From Piezodorus guildinii (Eukaryota; Arthropoda; Insecta; Hemiptera; Pentatomidae), in the NCBI GenBank assembly GCA_023052935.1, contig CM041292.1, positions 80,238,169-80,302,168 of the forward strand: a stretch of DNA of 64,000 nt, written 5' to 3'. Shown one piece after another: positions 22,338 to 33,009 of this stretch. Position numbers and translations under genes: made by a program. The notes below the pieces were generated by a model. The model was not told the DNA's origin. It saw only the letters and a program-made list of their open reading frames with translations, and searched no databases. The number at the start of each line of letters is the position of its first letter. Position 1 is the stretch's first letter.

Positions 22338-23403
22338 CCTTTGACCGAGTATGGCACCCGGGATTGCTTTACAAACTCCGTAAATTCCTTCCACCTACAT
22401 ACTTCCTCATTATCCAGTCCTATCTCACAGGCAGGTCCTTCAAAGTAAATCATAATAATTCCTATTCATCCCTTTTTAATCAGTATGCAGGTGTTCCTCA
22501 AGGCAGTATTTTAGGACCCATCCTTTACACAGTTTATACATCTGATATCCCATCCCATCCTAGCACTTTCCTTTCTACCTATGCTGATGACACTTGTGTG
22601 TTATCAGTCAACAACGATCCAATTATTGCCTCCCAAACTCTTCAATCCCATATCAGAGACCTTGAAGTATGGTGTCAGAATTGGAGAATAAAAATAAATT
22701 CCAATAAATCCCACCAAATAACCTTCACCCTTCGTCGTAAACCTATGACGACCTGCCCAACAGTATCCTTCAATAACACTCCTTTTGGCCCCCTTGAACA
22801 GATCCGATACCTAAGACTGCACCTGGACAAACGTCTCACTTGGAACCCTCATACAAGACTGAAAAGACAAGAAACTGCTCGACGTTTTCGACTACTTCAA
22901 CACTTATTGGACAAACGCTCAAACCTTCCACTTAAGTACAAAAGACTCATCTACATGACTATCATAAAGACCAATATGGACTTACGGAGTAGAGATTCGG
23001 GGCTCTACTAAACCATCAAATTCATCTCGTCTCCAATCCTTGCAATCAAAAATCCTCAATGCTCCTTATTTAGTCACAATTAAACTCATCCATAAAGACC
23101 TTAATATTCCCTTTGTTGCTGACTTGGCCCGAACCAGGTACCACTCCTTTCATGACAAACTCCATTCCCACTCTAACCCACTAGTTTCAATCCTTACTTC
23201 CTCTACAATCCCTGATAATCCTCCGAGACGTCTGAAAAGAAGATGGCCCCGAGACCTTCTTGTTTAACATAGTCTTTGGGGAGCTGCCAATGGGTAGTAT
23301 CCCTACATATGAATCATGTCAAATTATCTTGTATCACATTTACTAAATGTATTTTATTATACAGTTGTAAATACCAATAAATATATTTAAAAAAAAAAAT
23401 AAA
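22338..23403 (+). mobile_element. 5'-truncated Jockey-like LINE (family 2) with TSDs
   Basis: Starts inside the RT catalytic core (FDRVWHPGLLYKL) and continues through GVPQGSILGP, YADDTCVLS (catalytic YADD), LDKRLTWNPHTRLKRQE and, after one frameshift near 22,975, to a tail ending PPRRLKRRWPRDLLV with the stop at 23,265-23,267. A short 3' UTR ends in an A-rich tail. Perfect 13-bp TSDs AAGTAAATGTGAG lie at 22,325-22,337 and 23,404-23,416. The family is related to LINE family 1 (same terminal RRLK motif) but clearly separate. Lacking endonuclease and frame integrity, it is inactive. Confidence 0.9.
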
Positions 23404-23469
23404 AAGTAAATGTGAGATAAGATTAAACTATGTCATGATTCACGTGTAGGAACTCTTCAAAAACTATAC

Positions 23470-24055
23470 TAAACCAGAATGTCTAGATTCCACTTTTTTT
23501 TCAAACGCCTGGGCGGATTACCAAATATTGTAATTGTAGTTGTAAATATTGTAGAAGAAGCAAGGATTAAAACTGGTGGGTTAGATTGGGGATGGAGTCT
23601 CTTGTGAAAGGAATGGTTCCTGATTTGGACATATGGAACATTAAGCTCTTTTTGGATGAGTTTATTCGTAACTAAGTAAGGAGCATTGAGGATTTTACAA
23701 AAGAATTTGATGGTATAGTGGAGCCTAAAAACTCGACGCCGTAAATCCATATCTGCTTGGTGGTAGTCATGTAGATATTCCTTTTGTAGTCAAGTGGGAA
23801 ATTTTCAAGGTTTGTTTCCGTCTTGTATGAGGATTCCAAGTAATACGTTTGTCAAGAAGGAGTCCTAGACAAATGGACTGTTATTTAAGGATACTGTAGG
23901 GCAGGATTTCACAGGTTTACAACGAAGGGTAAAGGTTATTCGACGGGATTTATTGGAATTTATTTTAATCCTTCAATTCTAAAATTATACTTCAAGGTCT
24001 CCGATTCGGGATTTAAGACTTTGAGATGCAATACGTGAGGAACTATGACTGTGCT
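23470..24055 (-). pseudogene. LINE family 2 relic, reverse orientation
   Basis: Minus-strand homology runs from the terminal PPRRLKKKW (near 23,490-23,515) back through KILNAPYLVTNKLIQKELNV to the LTWNPHTRLK and LDKR region and the segment following the catalytic core. A short unrelated insertion (TTTTITI-like repeat) and several frame changes break it. It lies about 65 bp downstream of the family 2 insertion at 22,338-23,403, in the opposite orientation. Confidence 0.75.
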
Positions 24056-25015
24056 TGTAAGTGTAAGTAAGTTTTATTTTGGAGAGAAATATAAATTTAG
24101 TTATTAGCTTTCTATTAAAAAAATCTACAACCATTTTAAAGCAAAGTAAAACTGTTATCTTATAAAGTAATTTCCTTATTCCTGTTCTGAGTATAGTATA
24201 GCCTATTTTAACTCATAAGAATATTCATTCACTTAAATCTCATTGCTTAATTACTCGTATCATAGTAATGTTTCTTGATATACATATTTTAAGTTTGAAA
24301 TTTTATTTTTGTACATTTCCTTTTTAAGCAGCATTAACATTTCCCTTAAACACACAGTCCTTTTTGGAGGACTTAAATATTTGGACTCACTGGACCTTGA
24401 AACGTTTATAACCGTTAACAATTGGAATTTAATCATTTTAAAGATTTACTTTCTCTTTCGCATATTGGCAAGTGAAAGTGAAAAGATTTTTTTTTTTTTT
24501 TAACTTAAAAACATCAGAACCCTGAACAGTAAAGAAGGATATATAAGGAGGAAAAAGGTCGCTATACATTTCGGATGACTGGTTCAATCAATACAATTAT
24601 AAAAATAGCGTGATGAAAGACAATACAATGATTATTATTCTTGTATTTCATTTATAATGGAATCCAATCAATTTAAAAAATTAAAAAAGTTACTATTTTA
24701 TCTTGTTATTTGTTGTTAACTTGTGACGCTCCTACGTTTAAAGAACTGACAATTGAGTCAGGGGGTAAGAAAGTGATTCCATGAGCGTCCTGAAGGGCTT
24801 TGTGAACTCCCGTACAAGTGAAGCATTGATCCGGGAAATAAGAAATCAATACTTAATCTTGCAGACCAATGCCCTTATTCTTCTTATTTTCTATAGGTTC
24901 CTCTCGAGCCTTAGATAAAGTGAATGGATAAAGTCGGATCGATATAAACAATTTTTGATTAGAACTTGTGTTGAAACTAACCAAAACTTATCTTATAAGT
25001 CAAGTATTGAAAGTA
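24056..25015. other. AT-rich spacer
   Basis: Nothing recognised beyond poly-T and poly-A runs. Confidence 0.4.
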
Positions 25016-25017
25016 GG

Positions 25018-25580
25018 GTCGTTTGTGGTTTAATGGCTAGCATATCTGCCTTCTATGCCTAAGGTCATTGGTTCGAATTCGGCAGATGGTCATATGATTA
25101 TTTCGAGGTAGTAAAAAATTCTTAATTGTTTATTTATCTAACGTCACTTTATGCTACTGTTGCTAATCGGACGATGCTACAGTGGGGGTCCTAAATTTTG
25201 CCTATCCAGGTATTATTAGGATATGGATCGTTTACGAGTACCTGACATCGCACAGGCTCGGGAACACATTTTAACGTCACCTCCGAAGGACGGCATAACT
25301 AAGGATTTTTTACACCCATTAAATAATCCTAGGACCACCTGTGGGTTTGAACCCATGACCTTTGGCATAGGAGGCTGTTATGCTAGCCACCTAGCTACAA
25401 GTGATCCCAAAAATTCCTAGTTATGCTGTCCTTCGGAGGGCAATGGTGGTTCTGAGCCTATGCGGTGTCAGATACCTTAAAGATCTCTGTCCTAATTAAA
25501 TTAGAATAGGAAAAATTTAGAACTTTTATTGTAGCCTAGTCCAATAAGCCATAGTTGCATAAAGTGCTGTTAAGTGAATA
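25018..25580 (+). mobile_element. tRNA-headed SINE (SINE D), outer copy split by a second SINE D
   Basis: Head at 25,018-25,113 with TGGTTTAATGGCTAGCATA (box A) and GGTTCGAATTCGG (box B). The body resumes at about 25,409 (CTAGTTATGCTGTCCTTC) and ends near 25,580 with AAGTGCTGTTAAGTGAATAAACAAAC. The order agrees with the uninterrupted copy at 37,546-37,825. Confidence 0.85.
25128..25408 (-). mobile_element. SINE D nested in SINE D, antiparallel
   Basis: A complete copy on the minus strand. Its head reads GCTAGGTGGCTAGCATAACA with box B GGGTTCAAACCCA, and its 3' end AAGTGACGTTAGATAAATAAAC. TSDs AAAAATTCTTAATT / AAAAATTCCTAGTT (two mismatches in 14) lie at 25,114-25,127 and 25,409-25,422. Inner and outer copies are members of one family in opposite orientation, so the joint transcript would fold back on itself. 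Confidence 0.87.
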
Positions 25581-25861
25581 AACAAACAATTCTAAAAAGT
25601 AAGTACTTTTTTGTATATAATGCGTGACATTCCGTAAAAATATCCGAAAACAGCAAACCGTAACATGAATTAAAATGTTAGGCAACTCATTTCATATCCT
25701 CCATTTCCATATTCTTAATATTTTTTTTTCAACAAGACCCGATTTATAATATTATCCATGGGTGCATGAAAAAACAAAAAAAAAAAAAAACAATCAAAGA
25801 GCTCGATTAAGTACTTTCTTAAATTAGTTATAGTTATATTAGTTAGTTATAGTTATAAGTT

Positions 25862-26150
25862 GCTTGTCGTTCGGTTACTTCAACAATTACTAGACAAACG
25901 CTCTAATCTTCCACTGAATAAAAAAAGAACTATTTACATGAACATATATGAACAGTAGGCCAATCTGGACTTTCGGAGTTGAGCTTTTGGTGATCTACTA
26001 AACTATTGAATTCTTCTCGTATCCAATCTTTACAATCCAAAACCCTGCGTAAAACCCTCAACGCCCCTTAATTTTTCAGACTAAACTTATCCATAATGAT
26101 CCCAATGTTCCAAATTCTGCTAAATTGCCCCAAAAAAGGTAGTTTCAATC
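25862..26150 (+). pseudogene. LINE family 2 relic
   Basis: Shows degenerate RLLQQLLDKRSNLPL..., a WTFGVE-like stretch, SLQSKTLRKTLNAP and then decayed text (KLIHNDPNV). Many stops and frameshifts. The 3' terminus with the RRLK motif is missing here; a fragment resembling it (ATTCCTGATAACCCACCG) lies about 780 bp downstream at 26,935. Confidence 0.65.
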
Positions 26151-27402
26151 TTACTTAAGGTTCTTACTCTGCTTGTGGCTTTTCCTCTTTGGATCCATTG
26201 CAATGCAAGAGATTCTTTCTTTAGATCAGCTCAGAACATCGCAATTATCTTCTTCGGCATTGCTAAATTTTCGCTATCTACTTCCAAAGCTTCTTTCCAA
26301 TATTTATCACGAGTAAACCCATCCATTATGATCCTCCATGTTTCTATTTTAATTCTAAATGTTGGAGACATTAGATTGCTAATTTAGATTTTTTTAACAA
26401 AAGGATTACCCGAAATCATCGGCATTTAATTAATCACCGGTTATCCATTTATAAACTGCACCATCGAAGGTATTAAATAATATGCGATGCTGATTGAGGA
26501 TTTTACTATATCATATGAAATGAAATTATATCACATGATTGTGGAATTATAAATCGATTGTATAAATAAGGATTTTGTGATTTCGTTAGTTTCTCATTTG
26601 TTTTGCTCTTATAATATGTTCTCGTACGGATATTAATCGAAAACTACTATAAAATTAAAATATACTAGTATTATTTTAGCTCAGGTAATATAGAAGCAAA
26701 GAATAAAATAGTAAATGAATGAAATACTTCATTGCATCTGGAGAACTGTCTGATTATTTTTCCGAAGTTTAGATATTATTCTCTTTGGCTTAAGACTTCG
26801 AATCCTGTATGTTTATTAACTAATATTTCTGTATTTTGAAATATTTTTAAATCGGCGATGGATTGATATCGTTACTCAAGAACTGATTTTAGTAGTAGTG
26901 TGGATTATGAGCTCAACGAATATAACTAGTAACAATTCCTGATAACCCACCGAGGCGTGGATATAACGAATGCCAAGTGAGTTTTGTATTAATTAATGAA
27001 TTGATTTTATGTTAAAGTATTTAAGGTATCCTTAGACGATTAAGTACCACCACATTATTTTATAAATGTTTCGAATTTTCCATCTAAGTATAATTAAAAA
27101 ACTTCAATATTTTAAAATTTCCAAAGTTAAAGCTTATTATACTTTTGTATAATAATTGTGGGGCACAATAGAGAAATGCTTTATTTATTTGGCAATGGTA
27201 CCCAAATACATCAGCTTGCTTAAATAACACAGCATACAATATCAATCCCTTGGACATATTTCACATACATTTTCAATTTATCTCACATTCACTTTTTTGT
27301 CTAATCTAATATAAATTACTAATATTTATTCTAATTATACAAATTATACATTTATTTTAGTTTCTTTTCTTTTTTAATTTTTGTGGAAGTTTTCTTAATT
27401 GG
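26151..27402. other. AT-rich spacer with one tiny LINE remnant
   Basis: No gene was recognised. Positions 26,933-26,958 read TIPDNPPRR on the plus strand and match the end of LINE family 2. The piece is too short to be sure of. Confidence 0.35.
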
Positions 27403-27799
27403 AACATTCAATAAAGCACCCACTACCTTCCATTCATCATCCAATTACTTTATTTCCTAAGTCTTTTAACACCTTTTTTTTTTCCATCTTAGTCGACGTT
27501 TCGGGGTTATTTCCCCATTTTCAAGACTGAAACTTATTCCTTGCTACAACATTTTTCATTATTCATTACATCTTATAGCACACTGCTACTTGTAAGTAAG
27601 CCAATAGACAAGTAGCAGTGTGCTATAAGATGTAATGAATAATGAAAAATGTTGTAGCAAGGAATAAGTTTCAGTCTTGAAAATGGGGAAACAACCCCGA
27701 AACGTCGACTAAGATGGAAAAAAAAAAAGGTGTTAAAAGACTTAGGAAATAAAGTAATTGGATGATGAATGGAAGGTAGTGGGTGCTTTATTGAATGTT
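27403..27799. mobile_element. 400-bp foldback element (perfect-looking hairpin)
   Basis: Two arms of about 191 bp (27,403-27,593 and 27,608-27,799) are reverse complements with very few differences (for example GGGGTTATTTCCCC versus GGGGTTGTTTCCCC), separated by 14 nt. Each arm has a poly-T/poly-A run and the sequence ACCCCGAAACGTCGACT next to a GGGG/CCCC mini-stem. There is no coding capacity and I found no clear TSD. It could be a foldback MITE, or an inverted dimer of a short retroelement end. Confidence 0.8.
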
Positions 27800-29242
27800 A
27801 CATTTATTTTAATGTAAGCCACCAGAGCATGTAATTACTGTTCGACCGAAGTTGACTGGGGCAAGATAATGAATCAATTACAAGTAAAATAAGCTTTAAT
27901 CTCTGTCATTTTAAGTCAATTATAATCCATGAAGAAGTTTTATTGCCTTTTAACGAAGCATGAGCTATAAAATGTTCATTATATTTGCATCTCTACAATC
28001 CCAGGTCACATGCAGTGCACTGGAGCTGTTAAAATTACGTTTCAATTCTCTTGACTCAGAGTGAAAAATATGAGGTTGGGAAAGAATGAATCATTAATAG
28101 CTTCCCTACCGTGCTTTATAGCTGGTGAAAACAAAGATGAACGAAATAAATGACTTCAGTTTTCTTATCACGACTACGTCACTTCTAATGATCTAAAATT
28201 CCAACTTTCCATATCATTTGGAAAAAGAAAACAAATATACCGTCTATCGTTTTTGCTACTATTTAACACAATGGAGAATTTTTCTAGTGATATTTTAATT
28301 GAATTCTGCTCACGAAAGTAATAAACAAGTCGTAAAGAATACGATAAAAAACTGACAAATAAAATGTATCCTTAATAATGGTTATCCTGTAAAGTCAAAC
28401 AATCTTGCTTTTTAAGCTTTGTAGTCTTTCAACAGCCTATTTCATGCTTTCGATATTCTGAATATCAGGCAAATCGGAATCGACCACACACAACTTATTA
28501 ATGTAATTTATGTGGTCAATTCAATGAAAAAACCTATATTAGTTCGATTAATTACTGTTGGAGTTTTTGAATTAAATGAGCTAAATATTGATTATGGGAG
28601 CTAGGGGTTATTTCCTTCTATCTCCATGACTTGGGTTAAATTCGACTTGTGGCAGGCAGGCAGAGTAAAAACCATCTTCTGACCAAATCAATCCTTCTTG
28701 CAATATAAACAAGAAATCAAGATCATTTCTGACTTTTACTGATGAATTTCCTCGTATCTAGCGAATTTTAGCAATCCGATATAATTGTTATTTATTTATT
28801 TCAGTCCTCTCCAGTACCAGTCGAATAGGCTGAAATAAAATTGCCCAGCACTGTTTAAATGCAGTTCAAGACTCTGTGTACAAACATTTATTGCAAAACT
28901 TGGTTTCTAGCGAAACAGCAAAATAATTACTTCTAAAGTAGTAAATGGTTTCTATGGCCATCTGGAATTTTTTATAATCAAATGGTCAGATATTTTTTTC
29001 CAGAACTATCGTTTTATAAAGCTTCGTATAGGAAATACTTTTGCCAAACGTTCATGGCCGGTCTAATAACAACTATGGTGCAATTAAACATTACTTAAGA
29101 AAAATGGTATCTTTGTCTTTAACAGACACGCTTGAGTTATCCAGTTCTAAATAAATATATAATAATATTCAGATGTAACAATTTCGAGAAAAAAAAATTC
29201 CTGTCTGTGATGGTGTACTTCTGGAGGAAATTTAAATACTTC
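27800..29242. other. AT-rich sequence without a recognised feature
   Basis: Nothing recognised over about 1.4 kb. Confidence 0.45.
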
Positions 29243-29256
29243 TATATCAGAAATCA

Positions 29257-29578
29257 GTGGAGCGGCGTGGTCTAGTGGATAGAGCGCTAATCTACTGTGC
29301 TCCGGGTCCTGGGTTCGAATCCCGGTTGTGGCAGAATTTTATTTATTCTGTTAATTCAGTTGGGGGGCGACCTTAGGGTATGGAGACCCTCCTGGGGCAG
29401 ACCCAGCCTCTATAAAGTGGGTACCCAAATTAATTGGGAAAAAACCTGGCGGCTGAGCGCGATTAAGGCCTAATCACCTCATTGCACAGCCGTTGGCCTA
29501 GAAACAGTACGAATCTCTATATGTACTGAGCCCAAGACCCTTCAAGGGTTGTAGTGGTACAGGTTTTTTTTTTTTTTT
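29257..29578 (+). mobile_element. tRNA-headed SINE (SINE A), complete, poly-T tail
   Basis: Head GCGGCGTGGTCTAGTGGATA (box A region) and GGGTTCGAATCCCGG (strong box B), followed by a body of about 220 bp and a run of about 16 T. Perfect 14-bp TSDs TATATCAGAAATCA lie at 29,243-29,256 and 29,579-29,592. Box A and B are intact, so RNA polymerase III transcription is plausible. The T-run would serve as terminator. The anticodon and acceptor stems do not form a proper tRNA. Confidence 0.9.
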
Positions 29579-29592
29579 TATATCAGAAATCA

Positions 29593-30335
29593 TGGAATCA
29601 GGTAAATGAACGAAGTAAAAAGGTATATTTTATAAGTTATTAAAGAAAAGGTGGTATAACATAAGGAGACTACTTTTTAAAAAAAGTATCCTGTCACATC
29701 TGGCAGATTCTGGAGTTGGAAACAAGATTCTATCTATATTTTAAAAGAGTTCATCATTATGAAGAAAGGGAGCCCCTCTGTAATTAAAAATTGACGCCTT
29801 ACCTGAATACAAGCTTCAGTGTACGGACGAAAAAAACAAAAAAAAAAAAAAAAAACGATGGCTCTTTAAATTATTTAAACTTCTCCTTTCAGATCAACGA
29901 CAAAAAGGCGTTTTACATCATATTTTCACTTTTATATCCATGTAGAGTACACCTAAGGAAGACTAAAGGCTGACAGATGATGGGAAAAATAGGGAATACG
30001 GTAAGGTTCTTGTTCTTTATAGATCCAGATGGTTGAAAAAGTTCATGAAGGATTGCAGGATGAGGTATGCTGAAATGCCACATTGGAGCCCCTGAACTAT
30101 TACTTAGATATAATTTTTAAAAAATTGGTGCGCGTACCTCACGGCTTTCCTTACCTTCGTTGTTATAATTAATTTAAGAATTTTTAAATACATTTAGAAA
30201 TGAAAATAAATTGTTTAAGAATTAACTACATTGAGTTTCAAAAGAAAGATGTGTTTTATTAAATAATCTATTACATTATTATCTGAGACAATCAGTTAGT
30301 TTTGTTCCTGTCAGACTGTTTTAATAAGAATGAAA
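29593..30335. other. AT-rich spacer
   Basis: No gene or repeat recognised other than a poly-A stretch near 29,836-29,855. Confidence 0.4.
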
Positions 30336-30339
30336 GTTG

Positions 30340-30670
30340 CGTGATATTAAAGCCCATTAAATTTTACATCGAAAATTGTAAATAGGTGCAAAATGCATGG
30401 TATAGAGTGGCTTTTCTGGTTAGCTGATTTGGATGAAAAAGTTGTTGTAACTTCTCGGGCGTCTTAAATATAATATTTCAGTTTCATAACACCTTTTGTA
30501 TTCGCGCTAGACTTACTACTCATGGACACACAGAACTTTTTGTGGGACAGTCATTTAGACATATGTTTTTTGGTTAAAAACTGGAATTACCAAAATATTT
30601 ATGATCGCAATACTTTCCCCTTCTATATGGTACATTTCATATATAGGTAGGTGAATGTAAAAATTAATAT
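30340..30670 (+). repeat. Dispersed 350-bp repeat, reference copy
   Basis: Begins TGATATTAAAGCCCATTAAA and passes through GCAAAATGCATGGTATAGAG, TGGCTTTTCTGGTTAGCTGA, GTTGTTGTAACTTCTCGGGC and GCAATACTTTCCCCTTCTAT to TAGGTAGGTGAATGTAAA. Copies are found at 7,805, 14,395, 21,000, 43,165 and 44,487 in both orientations. No open frame, no obvious terminal inverted repeat and no TSD; the class is unknown. Confidence 0.75.
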
Positions 30671-31732
30671 TATTAAATTTTTTATAAACATATAACTTGA
30701 AATTTGACCGTATACAGGCCATGATATCCGCTATCTCAGGTGCTGTGGAGAATCTTAAGTGAGAAACTCGGCATATCAAATATCATAATTGAAAAAAAAA
30801 AATTAGGAAGAAGCTGAAACCACATTTAACACATTCTGGACCCTTACAATCGGACATCCATAGAACATACATGAAAGGTGGAGCTGATCATTTCGGCACT
30901 GTCTTTGAATTCTATCCTAAGAACGTGTTAAAAAAATATATTTATATGTATTTATACATATGCTACATATTTATGCTGACCAAAGGTGATTCCTTTAAAT
31001 ATTTCTTCGATTTATGTACATTGAGTCAAAAAAACGCACCATAATGTATAATCCATCTGCCAAGGAACGGTCTAAATGTGTCACTAAAACAAGAAATAAC
31101 TTTTGACCCAAGTATAAATAGCACTTAACATATTCTAAACTACGTCACCCAATAAGGTATCAAAAGTAGAAATATAACTATTGGCGATTTAATCATACTA
31201 ATTATAATTCTGTTTAGTTAACATAATTGGGCTTGGTTATCGAAAACTCCATATTATAAAGCGCGTTTCATAAGCAGCATAAATGAACGATTTTTTGTTC
31301 GATTTGAAATTTCTATTTTTTTTTTTTTTCTCAAGACACTTTTTCTATATATACTCCATGTTCCTCGAGGAGCACAATTTGGTTAGAAAGATTAAGTTGG
31401 ACCTGTATTCTCCATAGCCTCAGCATGAAGGGAGATAATGCTGGAAGCGGTGGCCCGGTGGACTTGTTGATCGATCGACGGCTGACCTAGTTCTACCCGG
31501 CACGGCCAGCCTCGCTATTTATATCCGCCATCTCATCCTCCCTTATCTGCCCTGTCCCTTGGCCCAATCCGATCCTCTGAACCTACTATTTCTGCGGCCC
31601 TTGCCAACCTGGAACGGGAAAATGTAGGGCCACCCCAACAGCAGCATTCCATTGAACTTTCTTTCCAAGAAGTATAAATGACCCGTAAAGTATTTAGTAA
31701 GAGTCAATCCCTCATTAGCATCTCCTGTGATT
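30671..31732. other. Spacer with a GC-rich block at 31,400-31,670
   Basis: Mostly AT-rich. The block at about 31,400-31,670 is strikingly GC-rich (CGGTGGCCCGGTGGACTTG, CCCGGCACGGCCAGCC), with palindromic GATCGATCGA. No open frame of useful length. It may be a regulatory element, an untranslated exon or an unidentified repeat. Confidence 0.35.
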
Positions 31733-32783
31733 TTTTTCTTTTTTTTAAATATATTTTATTGAGATTTACTACTGTGTACTATAATCATCAAGTAAATATG
31801 CTGATAAATTATATGTACATGAAAAACATGAAGAGAAACTGCTCATTGGCAGCACTCTAGAAATCAATCTAAACAAGATGGTCTCGAGGCCATCTTCTCT
31901 TCAGACGCCTCTGTGGATTATCAGAAACTGTAGAGGAATCAAGGATTGAAACTTGTGGATTAGAGTGGGAATGGAGTTTGTCATGGAAGGAATGATACCT
32001 GGTATGGTCCAAATCAGCTACATACGGAACATGGGGGTCTTTATGAATGATTTTATTCGTGACAAAGTAAGGAGCGTTGAGGATTTTACGAAGGATTTTG
32101 GATTGTAATGATTGGATACGGGAAGAATAGTTTAGTAGAGCTTCAAAGCTCAACTCCGTAGGTCCAGATAGGCCTTATGATTGTCATTTAAATGAGTCTT
32201 TTGTAGTTAAGTAAAAGGTTAGAGCGTCTGTCTAGTAAGTGTTGGAGTAGCCGAAAACGTTGAGGAGTTTCTTGTCTTTTCAGTCTTGTATGCGGATTCC
32301 ATGTAAGGTTTTGTGAAGCAGGAGTCCTAAATAGCGGATCTGTTCAACCGGTACAAGCGGAATATCATTAAAGGACACTGTAGGGCAGGATCTCATAGGT
32401 TTTAAAAGTAATTTGATAGGATTTATTGGAATTCATTTTAATTCTTCAATTCTGACACCATACCTCAAGGTCTCTGATGTGGGATTGCAGAGTTTGAGAG
32501 GCAATACTAGAATCATTATGAACTAATAGCACGCAAGTGTCATCGTTAAAGGTAGAAAGGAATGTGTTAGGATGGGTTGGGATATCAGCTGTATAAACTG
32601 TATAAAGGATAGGTCCCATAATGCTGCCCTGGGGAACACCAGCAAACTGGGTACAAAGAGATGAAAAGGAACAATTGTGGTTTATTTTGATGGATCTGTC
32701 TGAGAGTTAGGACTGGATGATTAGGAAGTATGTAGGAGAAAGGAATTTACGGAGTTTATACAGCAGTCCCGGGTGCCCCTGAG
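31733..32783 (-). pseudogene. 5'-truncated LINE family 2 copy with damaged catalytic site
   Basis: Runs on the minus strand from the RT core (HPGLLYKLRKF) to the stop near 31,869 after RRLKRRWPRDHLV, plus a 3' UTR of about 135 bp and an A-rich tail (T-run at 31,733-31,746). The catalytic YADD/FADD position reads FNDD here, and stop codons and frame changes occur (for example after WCQN). Clear TSDs were not found. Confidence 0.82.
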
Positions 32784-32788
32784 ATTTA

Positions 32789-32855
32789 ATACTTTATTTT
32801 GTTTGTATGCCTCTACACTTAAGTGTCATTGGCAATTATTCTGTGCCAGACGTTA
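32789..32855 (-). mobile_element. 3' end fragment of the RNase H-type LINE
   Basis: The plus strand reads GCCTCTACACTTAAGTGTCATTGGC, matching the 3' UTR block GCCTCTACCCTTGAGGGTCATTGGC of the relic at 3,040-4,205. It directly follows the family 2 copy. Only the extreme 3' end is left. Confidence 0.5.
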
Positions 32856-33009
32856 ACTAATTTTAATTAACTAAATAGTATTTTCTTTATTCTTAAATAT
32901 ATAGTTAAGGATCCTCCAAAGCACTTAGTCATCAGAAAACTATATATACTCCCCACTAGTTCCAGAGGAGAGCTTCTTATAGCGTCACTCTGTATCTAGT
33001 CTTAGTGGT

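Noticed and set aside
25223..25420. 65-aa open frame
   Set aside because: Lies inside the nested reverse SINE D copy on the non-transcribed strand.
29257..29340. Functional tRNA gene
   Set aside because: Box A and B are good but acceptor and anticodon stems do not pair, and the sequence continues as a dispersed SINE with TSDs.
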